A stretch of 64,000 nucleotides of DNA from Oegoconia quadripuncta (Eukaryota; Arthropoda; Insecta; Lepidoptera; Autostichidae), in NCBI GenBank assembly GCA_949316235.1, contig OX438742.1, positions 39,212,742 to 39,276,741 of the forward strand. The letters are read 5' to 3'. The notes below the pieces were generated by a model. The model did no database searches and was not told where the DNA came from. It saw only the letters and a list, made by a program, of their open reading frames with translations. Below are positions 35,501 to 50,500 of this stretch, in pieces. Position 1 is the stretch's first letter, and each line of letters opens with the position of its first letter. The position numbers and the translations under genes are program-made.

Positions 35501-38500
35501 GGATTTTATTTGGGGCTTAATAATGTTAATAAGTGTTCGACATCACTCGACCAATTAAACGCGGAAGTGAACAGCGCTCTCTGTGTATGTGTGTATACTA
35601 AATTAAGGATCTCTGTCTACAGACTTAGCAAGCAAGTGAGCATTGCCTGTTTGATAAGGAAAAGTTGAAGGAGTAACTTAATATCATCACTGAAAATCTT
35701 ATACTTACACTTAAATCTAAGTAAAAGAGAATGAATCTAAAAATTCATTATGTTTGTTTATTGTATGTATTAAATACTAGTATATGAGAACTTGTATGGC
35801 AAGTAGGCTTCTATCGAGCGACCGCAGCTTTGCTTCTACGATATTTCCGAGCGCCTGATGTAAGTTTGACAGCAATGTATCTGCTAATTGACGTATCATA
35901 ACAACGCGTAGCAGGCGCAACGCAAGCGCCCAATAAATGATTATACAAATATTTTGATACGGACGACGTGATCACGCGGTCTACGAAGCAAAATGATCTT
36001 TGTATCAAATAGTTCGCTAAGTGTAGTATGCATTGAAACAACATCACCATAGTGAGCAAGACAGGGACTAAATGTAGCTGAGAGCCCTAAAGCCCTGAAT
36101 TAAATATATCAACATGAAACACGGCCTTTTCAATTGTCGAAGTTTTGTTTCTATAATGTTTCATATGTCGTTAACTAAGGATATTTCCTGTCACTACTAG
36201 TGAGTATTTAGTATATTCATAGAACACGACATAATAATAATGACTTTATGTCCAAAAACATATAATTGATGATTAAATTGTTACATACAACTTGACATTA
36301 AGTATGTTAATTAAAATAATAGCTATCTGCTGCCGAGCTAGATGTGAAACTGTACGAGTCTCGGTAGTCAGCACCGCACCCTCAGCAGGATAGGAATTTC
36401 ACAATATGCCAGGTTATGTGAAGGTAACATAAAAGCAAATCCCAATTGAATGGGAAAATAAATGTGAGTGATATATATATTCACCATAATAGGTAGGTAA
36501 CAAATGAATTTCAAATTCTTTGTTTCAGATGGACATTGAACATAATAACGTTATTACTTTTGGTTGATATGATTTCATTTACTGGGAAGGGTCTTTCAAG
36601 AGGCCCGACATGGGGTAATATCTCAGCTGAATACAATAAAATGAGGTTGCACAAACAATAACTTCCGCAGTATTTTCGCTCTCTGTATTGTTTAGGTAGG
36701 TGTTTTGTTTTTGTATGTAAATACACATAATTGGCATTCAATAATAATTACTATCAACAATTAGTAAGTTTAGCCTAACTTGTCCTTACAACCCTCTTTC
36801 TACATGCTTTAGAGCAGGGGTGGGCAAAGTAAGGCCCGCGTGCCAACTTCGGCCCTCGAAGGACCTTAATCCAGCCCGTGAAGGTCTCTTGAAGACATAG
36901 AAGAACTACCTTAGAAGTAGGCTAATTGACGACAACCTTTAATCGCTATTAAAAGTAACATCATAGCAGCTCGAAACTGCATAAGAAAACTGGCAGGGCC
37001 TTCAAATCAAAGTTATGTTTTTAAATAAGTTTCTAACTTTACCATTTATCATAACAATTCAAAACAAAATGGTTTTTTTATCATATAGTTAATGCCCCTC
37101 GCTAATTTTCGACTTTTCTGGCCCCTAATGAAATAAGTTTGCCCATCCCTGCTTTAGAGAGTCATGAATCACCATTACACAGTTTGCAAAAAGGAAGTCT
37201 AAATTAAATAATTTTTCAGATGACTCACAAACATAAGTCTGGAGAGACACGTACTTTCCAACGGTGCCCTTGGTTATGAGGGATAACTCGAAAGGCATAT
37301 CTTTCGGGTCGCTCGGGGTTGTTACTGTAGCACCCGGTAGGGTTTGATTGCATCTGACCCATTCCCCTAATGCCAGCGACATGAATGCCAGCAAAATTAA
37401 CAGATGGCTCCACCTGAAACCAGGGTAGTTTAATCTAATAAAATAATTTGTTGGCCCGCCTGACCGAGACAACGTAAATCGGAATTGAAACTTCAATGTC
37501 GATAGACCGAGTACGTCTGTCACTTTCACGCACTCTCCCATTTTCTGGGGGGGGGGGGGGAGTAGGACTTTCTCTCTGTCGTATTTTTTCATCCTTAAAT
37601 TCTTTCTTTAATTAGTCTGGGGTCCAAGGTAGCAATAGAGTCACGTAGGGCACCGTCTATATTCAGTAGGCACCGTGCAGAGTACCACTGTTGATCCTGG
37701 CTTACAGGAGTTACAATGAGAGGACTGCTATGTTATGTATGCAAGTGCAAATGACAAACCTCGGGCTACTAGTTTTCGTGCGATACACGCGTCTCGCTCA
37801 TCCGTAGAATGAACTGGATATAAATCAGGTGAAAACCTTATTTCGCAAAGCAGTATGTATAACAGGTAAAAGGTGACGGAGGTAGTTACGGTATAAATAT
37901 TCTAGTATTAAAGTGTGAACGTATCCTTCACCTCAACCCCATTGCGCACTCGAAACCCCTTTGATATAATCTTCTAGATAGATACTTACAAAAAAATGTT
38001 CATCTAAGCCATTTAAAATCATAAAATGGAAGCATCAAATTAAAACTAATATAATTTAATAACTAACAGAAGTAACTGCACTATCAGCAATAGAGGTAGT
38101 TACAACAGAAATACAACAAATCTGACACATAATTAGCAAGTATAGATATAGTAACGTAAGTAAAAAGTCTTCTATGTCCATAACTTACAGAGAAGTTGTT
38201 CAAATACTTATTTTTTATTAAAAATTATAAATACTCGTACTTACGCACATTTTGGTAACAATAAGCCGTTCAACACTGCTATTACTAAGCTTCTATACGC
38301 ACACACAGCAGCGATTACAGGACGTCGTACTCTACACTAGAATTTACCGAATTTATGCAAATGGCTCGAATAAAGACAAATCCGTATAAATCCAAATTAA
38401 TTTTCACAGAATCTATTGGGTTATCGCGTCGTCAACAAAACGCGGGCTCTGACTGTACCCAAAATAAACCCGCAAACGTGCGCTAGCCGTTTGGCCCGAA

Positions 38501-41500
38501 GCCAAATTTTAGTTCAAGAATTATATAGAGCATATTTTCTTTTAGACGGGATTCAAGAGTTTTTTTAGAGTGTCGTAGTCAACTACTACTATTAGGCTTT
38601 TTAGTTATTTATTTATTTATGTTAAGGAAAACCAACAGCCATAACAATGAAAAATTATACCTAACGGCTAATAATTGCATCTGTCCGTTTGTATATCATA
38701 GCTGTTTTATATGACTATCAATTTCTTCATTAAAAATTATTCATTAAATTATTACGTCCCCTATATCACATAAATTTACTAATATGTAAAGAGGGGGTGA
38801 TGTTTAATGTAAATACTGAACATGTTATTTCAATTTTATAATTGAGTGGCGGTAGAGAAAGTTGGAACATGGTTCGATAGAAATTTGATAATAGAACTAG
38901 TTTTTTTTTTATTTGACAGCTGTCAGTTGAAAACGTTTCTCCCTAGGGCGGAAAAGTATTACTTTCAACCCGCTCCTTAGACAACTTCAGACCTACTTTC
39001 CGAGTATGAGTAATGAAAAATCATTTTTAACTTCATGATAATATGTTATTGAATGGGTCTTATACAATATATTAAGCTTAAATCTGTAAGTATGATTTTT
39101 GATTGGTTCGAGGGGTGACTGAAGAGACGAGTGCGTGCGAAGAGTGCTTTTCTTACAACTACAAGGAAGAAGCATTAATAAAATGAAATTTTCATTGAAA
39201 GTACCACAGAGATATTTTTTTGGTTTATTCTCAATGTTGGAAGGCAAAGGGATCTGAGCCCATACAGCCTACTCTTCTGTAGTATTCCTTCTGTAGGAAT
39301 TCTTCAGTAAAGTGACAGAATGTTTTGCGGATGATTTTGGCGGCTTCCTGTGGGAACCCGAAAGCTTCGTCACGCACTTTAATTTACACTTCCCTTCACT
39401 TACACACCATCCCTAACTTTTGTCGTGCAGTATTTCACTTATCTAACTCATAACTCAGAATGCACAAATTTCAAGAATTAAAAACAAAAATGCAATATCA
39501 CTCGCAAGTTCCCGCCAAAAAGTCATCCATGTGTAAAAATTAGGAACTTCAAAATTATAGAAGTTACACACGAAAATTTAGAACTGAGCTATTACTATAG
39601 CCATAGCCATTACATTAAAATGGTCGTCAAACGATAAAGCTTTATTCATACATGTAAACAACATTGGGTTTACGATTCGGAGGTTGCAGGTTCGATTCCC
39701 TGCCGAATACATGTTTAAGTACTCGGTTTGGTTGGTAGTAGGGCATTTTAAATGTCCGCCTGGCTAGCTACCACCATCTTATCTAAATCTGCCGCCAAGC
39801 AGCAGTGTTAATAGCATTGCTCTGTTCCGGTTGTCAGAGATAAGATAGCCAGTCCCCCAAATGTGTTGGGGTTCCGGGTCAGTACGCTTCCACCTTCGAT
39901 CTCATCTTCACTTAACACCAGGTGAGGTCAAGTACCAATCCGTTGTGCATAAAAAAAAAACATGTACCAATAATTTTCTATATTGCTTTTTAATAGTTAC
40001 CTGCAATTCAAAACGCAGCAATTGTAGAGCCAGCATTAATTGGGTCTGCCAATTTGAACGGATGCTGTGTAGAACGTATTGTCAGAGTCTGATACTGTCT
40101 TGCCATGCCACTATCAATTAGAAACATCCAAGCAAATTGTATTCTTCAATAAATCCCTGCTGTTCCGAAATTCGAATGTGGAATTGGTTGCTGAATTTAG
40201 CTATTTGCTTTTAGGGTACTATTTTTACCACTTCCAGAGGATGAGTCCATATGTCACGTGGCCACCGATGTGGGCCGTCATTTATTTTTTGGCAATTCCC
40301 CTGTTAGCTTTTGATTCATTTCCTAGTGAGAGTATGCCGTGTCCCAGCTTTTGTTTTTCGTAACTTGATAGACAAGATTAACTCATCTTACTTTCGGCAA
40401 CAATCAAGTAAAACCAATAATAAAATAGGTAGGTACTAAGTAGCAAGGAGTAATTTCATTTCAACACAGGTGTTGAAATGAAAATATGAGCCAGGGCTCA
40501 TAGGGATATGTTTTAAGTTTGAGGCGTATTGTCAGTCAGTGGCATAGTAGCGTTGCGGGGGACAAATTTGAAAATTAATTATTTTCAACTGCTAATGTTT
40601 GTTAGATGGATTTTAATCATATATAATGGAAATAATATTTGCTTTGTTTATTTGTACATAGGCACTATGAATCACATGTTTATAATGCGGAGGTGCCGGG
40701 TACGATTCTAATTTACATGTTCCATAATACTTAATACATTAAAGGTCATATAATTAAACGGGCAGCCGGCTATGTTGGGCGGTTTGACTCGGGCTTGTCA
40801 ACCGTAAAATATCTTGAATCTGAGTAACTTTGTAACCAGTTTTTACGTTAACTATATCACTGTTCCACACCATTATTGTAATTGCAAAAAAAAAACTAGC
40901 ACGTGTAGTAACATGACAACTGAAAATAATTAATTTCAGGCTTATTTGAGGTTATGAATTCTGCACGAAGTGACAGGATTAGAATGTTATGTCCTCCATT
41001 AAAAGCGCTCGAAGCTAAAATAGAATAGACCAATCCAAATTAAAACTAGCTTATGTCCAACCGAATCAGCACAATTTTTAGTCACTTACACATATAAATC
41101 GTGTGTGAAAAAACATTGACATCTCCAAAGCAAACGCCTCTTTCGTTACGATCCTTAGCACGACGTAGGGTTACGACAATACTGAAAGAGATTACCCGAC
41201 AACAATAAACCCCAGTATTACCCGGACAGACTGACAAAATATCAGGGCTTATGCATATTTAATTTCGGCAGCGTGTCAACGAATCTCAAAGTGTAATCAG
41301 TTGGCCGTGAACAGATCTTGTCGTTTATAGCTCCCATTGGGACAACGGCGTCTATGATAGTAATATAATCTATGTACACATACTGGAAGAGGCATTGTTT
41401 GAAATAATGTAACATCAAAAACAACTAGAGCTGCACGTTTTAACGTTTTACGTGATGCTAGAATCAGGCCCTTGTTTGTCGGTTTCATTTAAATTTAAAT

Positions 41501-44500
41501 CAGCGGTTAGTGCTTACCTTAGGAGTGTTTTACTTAGGTTTGGCTCTGACCTTTAAAAAACCGGTTTCTTAAGCAGCGAAACCAAATAGATTTTGAATCA
41601 ATTAAACGGTTTTAGGGGTTTCATTTCGCTCTTACCGACGACGCCGTCTCATATCACTACGAACTTCAAACGACGCCAACGACGCGTTCATCAATTCATT
41701 CTTTGCTTTTGTAATAAACCTGTTACAAGCCCTGGTAGAAGAATTTGTTTAATGTCAAAAAAAATGCATAAAAGTGCCAAAAAAATGTGCTACTCTAATG
41801 AAAGAGTTATTCAACATTTCAAGTGAGCACAGCCACATAAATAACTATGTTGTTTTTGAAGTTTGGGATCTGTTTATTTCAGTGGGACTTTTCATTATTC
41901 ATGTACACTTAAAATTAATAAAAGCTCACTTAAAATCTTGAAAAACTCTTAAACTATATAGACACCAATTTTTTCTTTGGGCACTATTTAAGCACAATTT
42001 TTTGACATTACCAAAATAACTAAATTCCACTTTATGTACTCTTGCTTCATGTACGTCGTTTCAACGGCGATGCGCTCACCCCACATCATATTACCATTTC
42101 ATCATAGTTCGAAAAGAGAAACAGTTTAACGGTTGACCTCAATCACATCTTATGTGAAGTTAAGACGAGGCAGAAGGCGGATTGAAGTTACAATTCTCTT
42201 ACAATGAACTTACAAAAGGTTTACAAGACTAGTGTACAATATATATAGACGCTCCACCTTATCCTCGTTATATCATTGCTTTATGTAAATTATATAGTAG
42301 AATACAGGTCTATAAATCATGATAACATGTAACACTTTTTAAAGATTAAGGAAGGTTTTATTTACACAGCATTGCAATCGTTTGGTAAACAATATCTATG
42401 AGTTCGCCGGTAGGATATAACGCCATCAATCGTACCATATATATTCTTTGATAGCTGTACGACCCCGTCCACATTAAGCACTAATGTGGCTAATTCACTC
42501 GTGCCTAGAACGCAGTAACGAAGTTTTCGAACTTAAGTGGCAGTATATTGGTCTCAATTATTGCTTTTACGCCAGTTAGCGATCCCCAGTCTTTCGCCCG
42601 TCTGGAGGGTAAATTTCCCTTGACCTTTGCTAAAAGACTCCCACTGCAGTATATTGAAAAAATATTAGAGATATTTTAATGTCTCGTTAATAACTCTGAC
42701 TACAAGTCATTTTTATTTTTTATCCTTTCATTACATTTGCAGCAATCTTGTACTCAATCATCAATAGTAATAGCTTAGTAACACTTACTTTAGTAACTTA
42801 TTAGTAATCTGTGGTAACACTTATAATTTATTTAGACACACATATAACTTCTTGTTTAGGTATGTATATGCCTTTCACGCAAAAGTAATCACTGCCGCCT
42901 ACTCGCGTTTATATCTATTCATTTAACATTACCGTACTGCTTTTGAACTTCCACTATCTCGTATTAAACAACAATACGAGTATCACATCTAAACACATCC
43001 ATAATTAGGATTACTTCATTATGATGATGATACTCTATCTAATTTTTCAGTATAAGATATACAATATCACATGGTTGTATGAAATTAAATTATAAAAAAA
43101 TTATGACAAATGTTAAGAATTGGGCTCCGAAGCATAGTTTCCAGAAGTTTGGCAGTATTTCTTGAATAAAGATACTAGGGGTCTCGACTAAACTTTTTGA
43201 AAAAAATGCAATACGTGTGGACCCCATGCCATAGAGCTAGAGCTTCGAGACTGAATGCTAGAAAATTTGTTCGTCGATATTCCTATACTTCGAATTTTTC
43301 AGCAGCTTCTTTGGAGGTGACTCGGAGTGGCATCCCATACCAATGAACCAACAAAGCAACCAACACCAACCAATCACAAACACAATCTTCAAACTTACAT
43401 TTACCTCAATATAATAAATCATTTATTTTCCAGACAATAAGGTCCATCTTTGTTAGTACAGTCACCTACAACTATGTTAGTAAACAGTGGTAGACATTGA
43501 AAATTTAAAATAACAATTTTAAATTCAAATGTTAATTGAAAAATTAAAACATAAAAAAAATGTAAATTATATTAATTTGAAATTATTTTGAAAATTGAAT
43601 TTCAATAAAATAAAACACCTCACACGAGGAAAACAAGCCCGCGCGTTTTGAAAGAGTTTTTGTTATTCGAGTCTCAATGGATAAGATCCGGGTTCGCCAC
43701 ACATGTTAATTCCCATGTACAGACACTTGCTCTCACAAGAATTTCTGGCATTAAAGCTCTCATTTTGTAAGGTTGTAATTCTAAATCCGTAATGTGAGAA
43801 GTAAATTAAATTTATTTTGTCTTGTATATCTTTTATTCTGTTACTTATTTAGAGAATATCATCCCTAACTATTAAACTTTTGTATCCCTAAGGCTGCCCG
43901 CCCACGGCCGATAATCGGTGACCGATTTTTTGTAGGAGAAAAAATGGAACATACTGATGGCAATGTTTCAACGCCCACATCTTATAAAAATCGGTCACAA
44001 TATCGGTGATAAAAGTATTGACCAAAAAAATCGGCCGATTATTGTTCCTACAAAAAGTCGGTAGTGGCTTAGGCTTAGGCACTTTGGCTGCCCACCCACG
44101 GCTGACAATCGGTGACCGATTTTTTATAGGAGAGAAATGGAACGATAATGCTATTCCACGGAGATGTTTCAACGCCCACGAGGACGTGGGCGAGAACGTT
44201 TTTGTAGGAACAAAAAATTGGTCACAATATCGTTGATAGAAGTATTGACGAAAAAATCGTCCCGATTACCGGTCCTACAAAAAGTCGGTAGTGGGAGGGC
44301 ACACTTATATATATTTATTATACTGCTCATGCATATACAATATCATTATCGGTTTATAATTTCTCACATTTTGTATATATCTTAATCGTCTTAACCAGCT
44401 ATTGCTTTTTAGCCAACAATTATACTAATGTTGGATTAGAGGTCGGCAGAGTAGAATAAGACTAACCTTTCTCTTCTCGTGGTAGTAGTAAATACTTTTA

Positions 44501-47500
44501 TAGCATATTGACGCGAATAATTTAAACGTGTAAAACGGCTGCATCTAGTTCTGATATATCCGCGGGCCCGGGTGTAAAGGTCGGTCCGACGTCATCGACG
44601 ATCCCGTACATTTCATGAATTGTATATTGCCTTATTGCCTATGTCCTGGGTTGTTTGTATGTGACTGGAAATAAATTAATGTAGTAGTAGTAGTAGATGT
44701 TTGATTGCCCTTTTTTTATATTTGGGGTAATTAATACTTGCGTCACTATGTAAAAAATACTCACGTGAGCTGGAACCTATGTCAGCTTGCATTATTATGT
44801 TTTAGTTTTAATATCTCAAAATTTTCATGTACATGCCCATTGTAAGCTGAATAAATGTTTTTCTTTCTTTCTAAAATTTAAAGAGAATTTTAGAAAATAA
44901 TTTTGTTTAGATAGGTGGACCATACTCGTAGCTACTTTATTGGATTTTACAGTATCCGAAATTGTAAATATTTAGCATAAACACATAGTCTGCGCTGTTT
45001 GCCTTGTTTGTTTGCAGCCTTTGGTTACGACTTGGTATTCGATAGCAAATATATATTTTGGAAAATCATGAAGTTATTGGTGTGTGGTTTCCAGGATAGT
45101 CATACACCCGCCAGACAAAGCAACTACTAATATCGGGCCGAAGTACAATACGTTTTTTAATATTTTTGAGTGGATCTTGTTTATCATGATCGATCCGATT
45201 ATAAATAAATAAATATCCCTGGACATACACACAGCGCCATCTAGTTCCACTTTAAGCAACTATAGGCTTATGTTGTGGATACCAGATGGTTGATATACTA
45301 TATAAATATTTCTTTTTCGTAAATATTTGTAGATTATGATTATGAAAACTACACCGAAATGCGAGAGTTTAATAGATTTTTTTATTAGAATTCTCATAGT
45401 TACTGAATAAAACTGGTTTTTATTTTCTAGATGCGCTATTATTAAGTTTAGTGTTGCCAGATAGCAAATTCAATTGCACATGTTAAAATAAGTCAAAATT
45501 CGAAGCTAGCTATTCTGGTAGGAAATAAACAAACATTTTTAAAATAGTTTCTGGCGAATGACAGTAAGTACACATCAGCAGCCTTACATTCGTCCCCCAC
45601 ATCCACCCACCCACGTCACCCACTGCCGTCAATTGAAAGCCACCGGGCCATTTAATGCGTCCTCCGAAGCACAGATACACTTGTAATTGGGTTTGCTATA
45701 CGTGTTTTTGTATAGTGGAAATTTAACCGTACCTGGAGGAAAAGTAATTCAATTTTTGAAGATAGCAAATTGTACTCAAAGGAAACATTTTCTTTATTTA
45801 AAAAAATATACAAAACTGCATTTTATGATTTTTGAGAATATGCTTGTCATTTTGACCAGGACATGAGGAACAGGATAAATGTAGGATGGATGAAATGGCG
45901 ACAGGTTTCGAGGACTACGCTACTCCTCAATTTTTCTGTTATTGGTGCCACTTTCAGACTTCCTCTGATATACTCATTACTAGAATGGATTTTATCCATT
46001 CTAGTCACAACACACATCTATCTTACCATTCTCATCTCTGCCACATGCATTCTACTTTCGTTCATCAGTTTCATTGCCCAACATTCAGATCCATACATGG
46101 TGACAGGTTTTATAATGGTCTTATAAATTTTCCCCTTAAGATCATAGCATTCAGTAAAGGCAAAAAAAATATTATTCATTGTAATTCGCAATGTTCATTT
46201 TCAATCATAAAAAATACTTTTCTTTGAAATTTTTTCCCTTATTACATTTTAATATGATAATAATTGTTCAATGTTGACGACCGATTGGTGTACTGGATAG
46301 TGACCCTATCAGCGAAACCAACGGTTGCGGGTTCGAATCCGGCGAGGGGTAAATGTTTGCGTGATGAATACGAACATTTATTCCCGACTCATGAATCTAT
46401 ATATAAATATTTATGTATGTTTATCCGTTATCTATTCCGTATCCATAGCACAAGCTTTGCTTAGTTTGGGACTAGATGATAGGAGTGAGTGCCCGAAAAA
46501 AAAAATGTTGCCTATGTCCAGTTGGCGATAAGAAAATTATATATTTTCAGTTGCACTATCTGAAGACGTCCAAACATGCTTGTGTGGCCAGTTGACAAAA
46601 GAAAATTAGTAATTATTTCGGAGTTTCCAGGTAGTGGCAACCGCATTAAAATAGTAGGCACGAAGTTCACAGCGCTAACTGGTAAAGATCTTTCTTGGCC
46701 ATTTTAAGTTTTCCCATCTTATAAAATAAATAAATATTTTATAGCCAAAACAAACGGAGCAGAAATCATTGGCATCATAAAAATGTCGTAACTGGTCTTG
46801 GTGAAGCAAATTGGTTATTTTTATTCCCCTGCCAAATACCGAATGCGACTGAAAACTGAAGTAGGTAACTAATCAAGAGTATATATGACTAGCTTTCCCC
46901 CCGCGGTTTCGCCTGCGTAGAATAACTATATCGCAGATATGTTTAATTTGTTTATCCCGAGGGAACTACTCCCTTTATCGGGATAGATAAATAATAAATA
47001 TCCTTTATCTTAATAATAAATAAATAATAATAAATAGCTTCAGACATACACACAGCACCATCTAGTTCCACAGTAAGCAACTATAGGCTTGTGTTGTGGA
47101 TACCCGATGGTTGATATACAACATAAATACATTTTTTTTTTGTAAAGAAATACATATTATAAATGAAAACATCCATAACTCGGGTACACATGTCCGTATT
47201 CATCACACAAACATATGCCCCTAGCGGGATTCGAACCCGCGACGATTTGGTATATATCGCGGATATGTTTAATTTGTTCATCCCGAGGGAACTACTCACT
47301 TTATCGGGATAGAAAATATCCAGGTCATATTCTACCAACATACCAAATTTCATTCACATGCGTAATTGAGTAATCCGTAATCGCTATAATTGAGCAACGA
47401 ACAAACACCCAAACTTACGCATTTATAATATTATATAAAACATAACATTGAACACATCGGTGAGTTTTTTAAATATCGCATCGCAGTATAATTTTTTTTT

Positions 47501-50500
47501 TTTTCAAACCCTTCATCGAAAGACGCGTCGGCCGCGATTGATATACATGCGACTGGCGGGATTCGTATAGGGTTCCTATTATGAGAAATATATTTGGAAC
47601 TTATATTTTCTTCAAGTTTTTTTTTATTTATTTATATTAATAAATGTACATGAAACAACAAATTTATAAAATACAATTAAAAATACCTATATCTTATAGA
47701 AAAAAACACGCCGTCCAACTCGCTTCCGTGAGGCATAGTACCTAGTACGCTAGCGCTATTGGCCCGCTGAATGCATAACCTCAGCAGCTGAGCAAAGTAG
47801 TCACCAGCGCTCACATCTCCAGAGGCGTGGATCAGTCTAACGGATAAATCCTTTACATAAATTTAATGATGTCATTATGAGGAATAGGCTACAATGGTTT
47901 TGAAAAAAAAAACATTAAGCTACCAATGCCAATAGACCTTCAATTTCACTTTCCTCATATGCCATATGTTTACTTACTTTACTTTAAAAAATTCACCCGT
48001 ATATATTATAATTTAGTAGTGGTAGTTAATTTATCGTCTAATAAATCCTTTCACAGAAACCACTTCTAGAATCTCACGGTACGAGGAGCTGTGTGATGCG
48101 ATTGCTGTAGCTTTAGAGGGCTGCAATAAAGAATAGTAATTGTTACTACCTTTAAAGTGACAATCACCTCCCCCGTGTCGGTTTACGGCAACCGTGTTTA
48201 AAGGGTACGACCAAGGCTACGCCTCGGTTGCCGGCCGTTCGTTGCGTGCCTGTGTGATTTACAAAACAAACGTGAAGAAGCAGGGTAATGCAGTAATTGA
48301 AGGGTAGGTAATTAAATGTGTTCGCTAGTACAGAAGGAGCGTCGGTGGCTCAGCGGTTAAGACCCGGTCTCCCAACTTAGGAAGTCCGGGTTCGATTTCC
48401 AGGCACTGTACCACCAATCAGTTTTTAAATTCTAAAAAAAATATGTGCATTATCCGACTGCTCTTAAAGGGTAAAGGAAAACATCGTGCGGAAACCTGCA
48501 TGCCTGAGAGATAAAAATCAAAGGCATGTGAACTCCCCAATCCGCATTGGGCCAGCGTCGTGGACCAACCCATACTCCCTCATATACAAGGGAAAGCCCT
48601 GCAGTGGGATGTTTACGGTATGATGATGATGAGTACAGATGGAGTGCCGGTCATGCGTAATCAGAATCACACTGACAACAAATACCTAATCACGGAGCTT
48701 CGAAAAAACGAAACCTCGACTATCAACTTTTCAAATTTACGCTGGTTTGAATACGATGGTATTCAGTCGAAGGAGACTATTGAATTTCTACGCACCCTAT
48801 TTTGCCGCTGTGTATAGCTTTATTAACAGTACCTCACTCCGACTCGAGAGCGGAATATTGATTTGTCGGAGGGCTGTCGGAGTATAGCACGAACATAATA
48901 CCTTTATCCTTACCCGTATTGGATAACTAGCATATGCGCAAATATTAATTTTTTTTTGGTTTATCTAGGTAAAAGTTATATCCATGTACAAACAGCAACT
49001 CACTTAATTATACACTTTTTTCCTGACATATTGCAGGAAAGAGAATCGCATTTTTTGTCTGAGATAACCGTGAAGTATTACCTAAGTAAAAGTTCGAATA
49101 AAAGTCAAGATTGTGTCGAACTATAGACTATAGGGTTCTCTTTGAGTTTTCTTGTTGAGTTGAGAGAGAGGATATATTTCTAATGCATAGTTTGAAGATA
49201 TAGACAGATAAAGATATGCGGACCGTTTAATATATATTATAGTGGAAAACTCTTAACAGTGAAGAGATGAACTAACAATTTTGTTACACCCATCAATTGC
49301 ATGTGTTTTAAATAATAAAAAAACGTAAATGGTGTTGGTCTTAATTAGACATGTTATAGGAGTTGCTAATTTGCTCTATTTAAAAATGTTTTTAAATTTA
49401 TTGTTGAACCTTAAATTAAGTCTCAATTATTGTTGCTTGTCGAGTCGATAAAACAGGGTTGCATTACGACCGAATTACGAATAATTCCTTTGGATAACTT
49501 GCGACTACATCGAAATTGACAGACATATCTCTATCACTTTCGAACAGTAATATTGTCTCTCAGTTCCATCTTTTATGTTGCTGTTTGTATATGTAAGATG
49601 TATTAAGAAGTAAGGCCAGGTACAATAGTTCAATTAAGAAAAATAATAGACACCTTTATTGCTACTGGCCTGTTCGATTTCCACGTTGGCTACTAATTCC
49701 TAACACGTTAGCTCCTGCTGCATAAACATTGGCAGTGAAGCTGTTTGTTAATATTTTTTCCATTTGTATTAGCCCTCGTGCCTGGTGGCACATACCTCCT
49801 GCATACCTCAGGGAGAGGGAGTGGCTGAAAATCAGCACTGTATACGGAATCTTGTTTCTGGTGCAGTACAAGGTGAGCCATTTTCTCTTGTCCAATATTT
49901 AAATAACATTTAAGTATATATCCAAATATATAGCTCTGAGGCAATAAACAATTTTTATTCTACCCGTGTATTTTACCTAATGATTTGAGTTACCTAATAG
50001 TATTTTATCCAATCCCAAAACGAAATTAATAAATATAAATAATATGCACATGTACTACAACGGAAGAGCGGGACCATTGGCTCAAGTATTTTGCTAAATA
50101 CTTAATAGGTGTCCTCCAACCACTCTGTACTTCGCAAAAGGGTTAATTTGTAATTGCAAATAATAAACAATAATAATAAATATTTTGGACACTTACAATA
50201 ATCAACTAGTCCCAAACTAAGCAAAGCTTGTGCTATGGATACTAAATAACGGATACACATAAACATTTTTGTTTTTTTGACATGTGTAATTTTATCAGGT
50301 GAACAACGGTTGCGAAATTTACATTGCTTCTCGCTGAGTGATTGACAACGTGTAGTTCCAACAAGCAAGGCGTGTATTCCAATAAGCTAGGCGTGTTGCA
50401 TCGTGTCGAGTGCCGTGCATTTATACCGGGGCGGCCGTAGAGCCAATTTGTTAATTAACTAAATCGTAACGTACGTATTCTCTATTGCTTACCTTAGACT

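Noticed and set aside
37125..37592. Minus-strand open frame of 155 residues as an unspliced first exon
   Set aside because: The upstream part runs through a poly-G tract and has no signal-peptide character; a good acceptor at 37414 explains the boundary.
38241..38255. Possible first exon of the spondin-like gene (minus strand ATGTGC before GTAAGT)
   Set aside because: The splice phase is 0, but exon 2 needs two bases from the previous exon. Joining them destroys the signal peptide frame. The exon at 62596-62615 fits exactly.
49662..49944. Decayed protein-coding fragment with two overlapping frames
   Set aside because: The wording is suggestive, but no family is recognised and neither frame has splice support.
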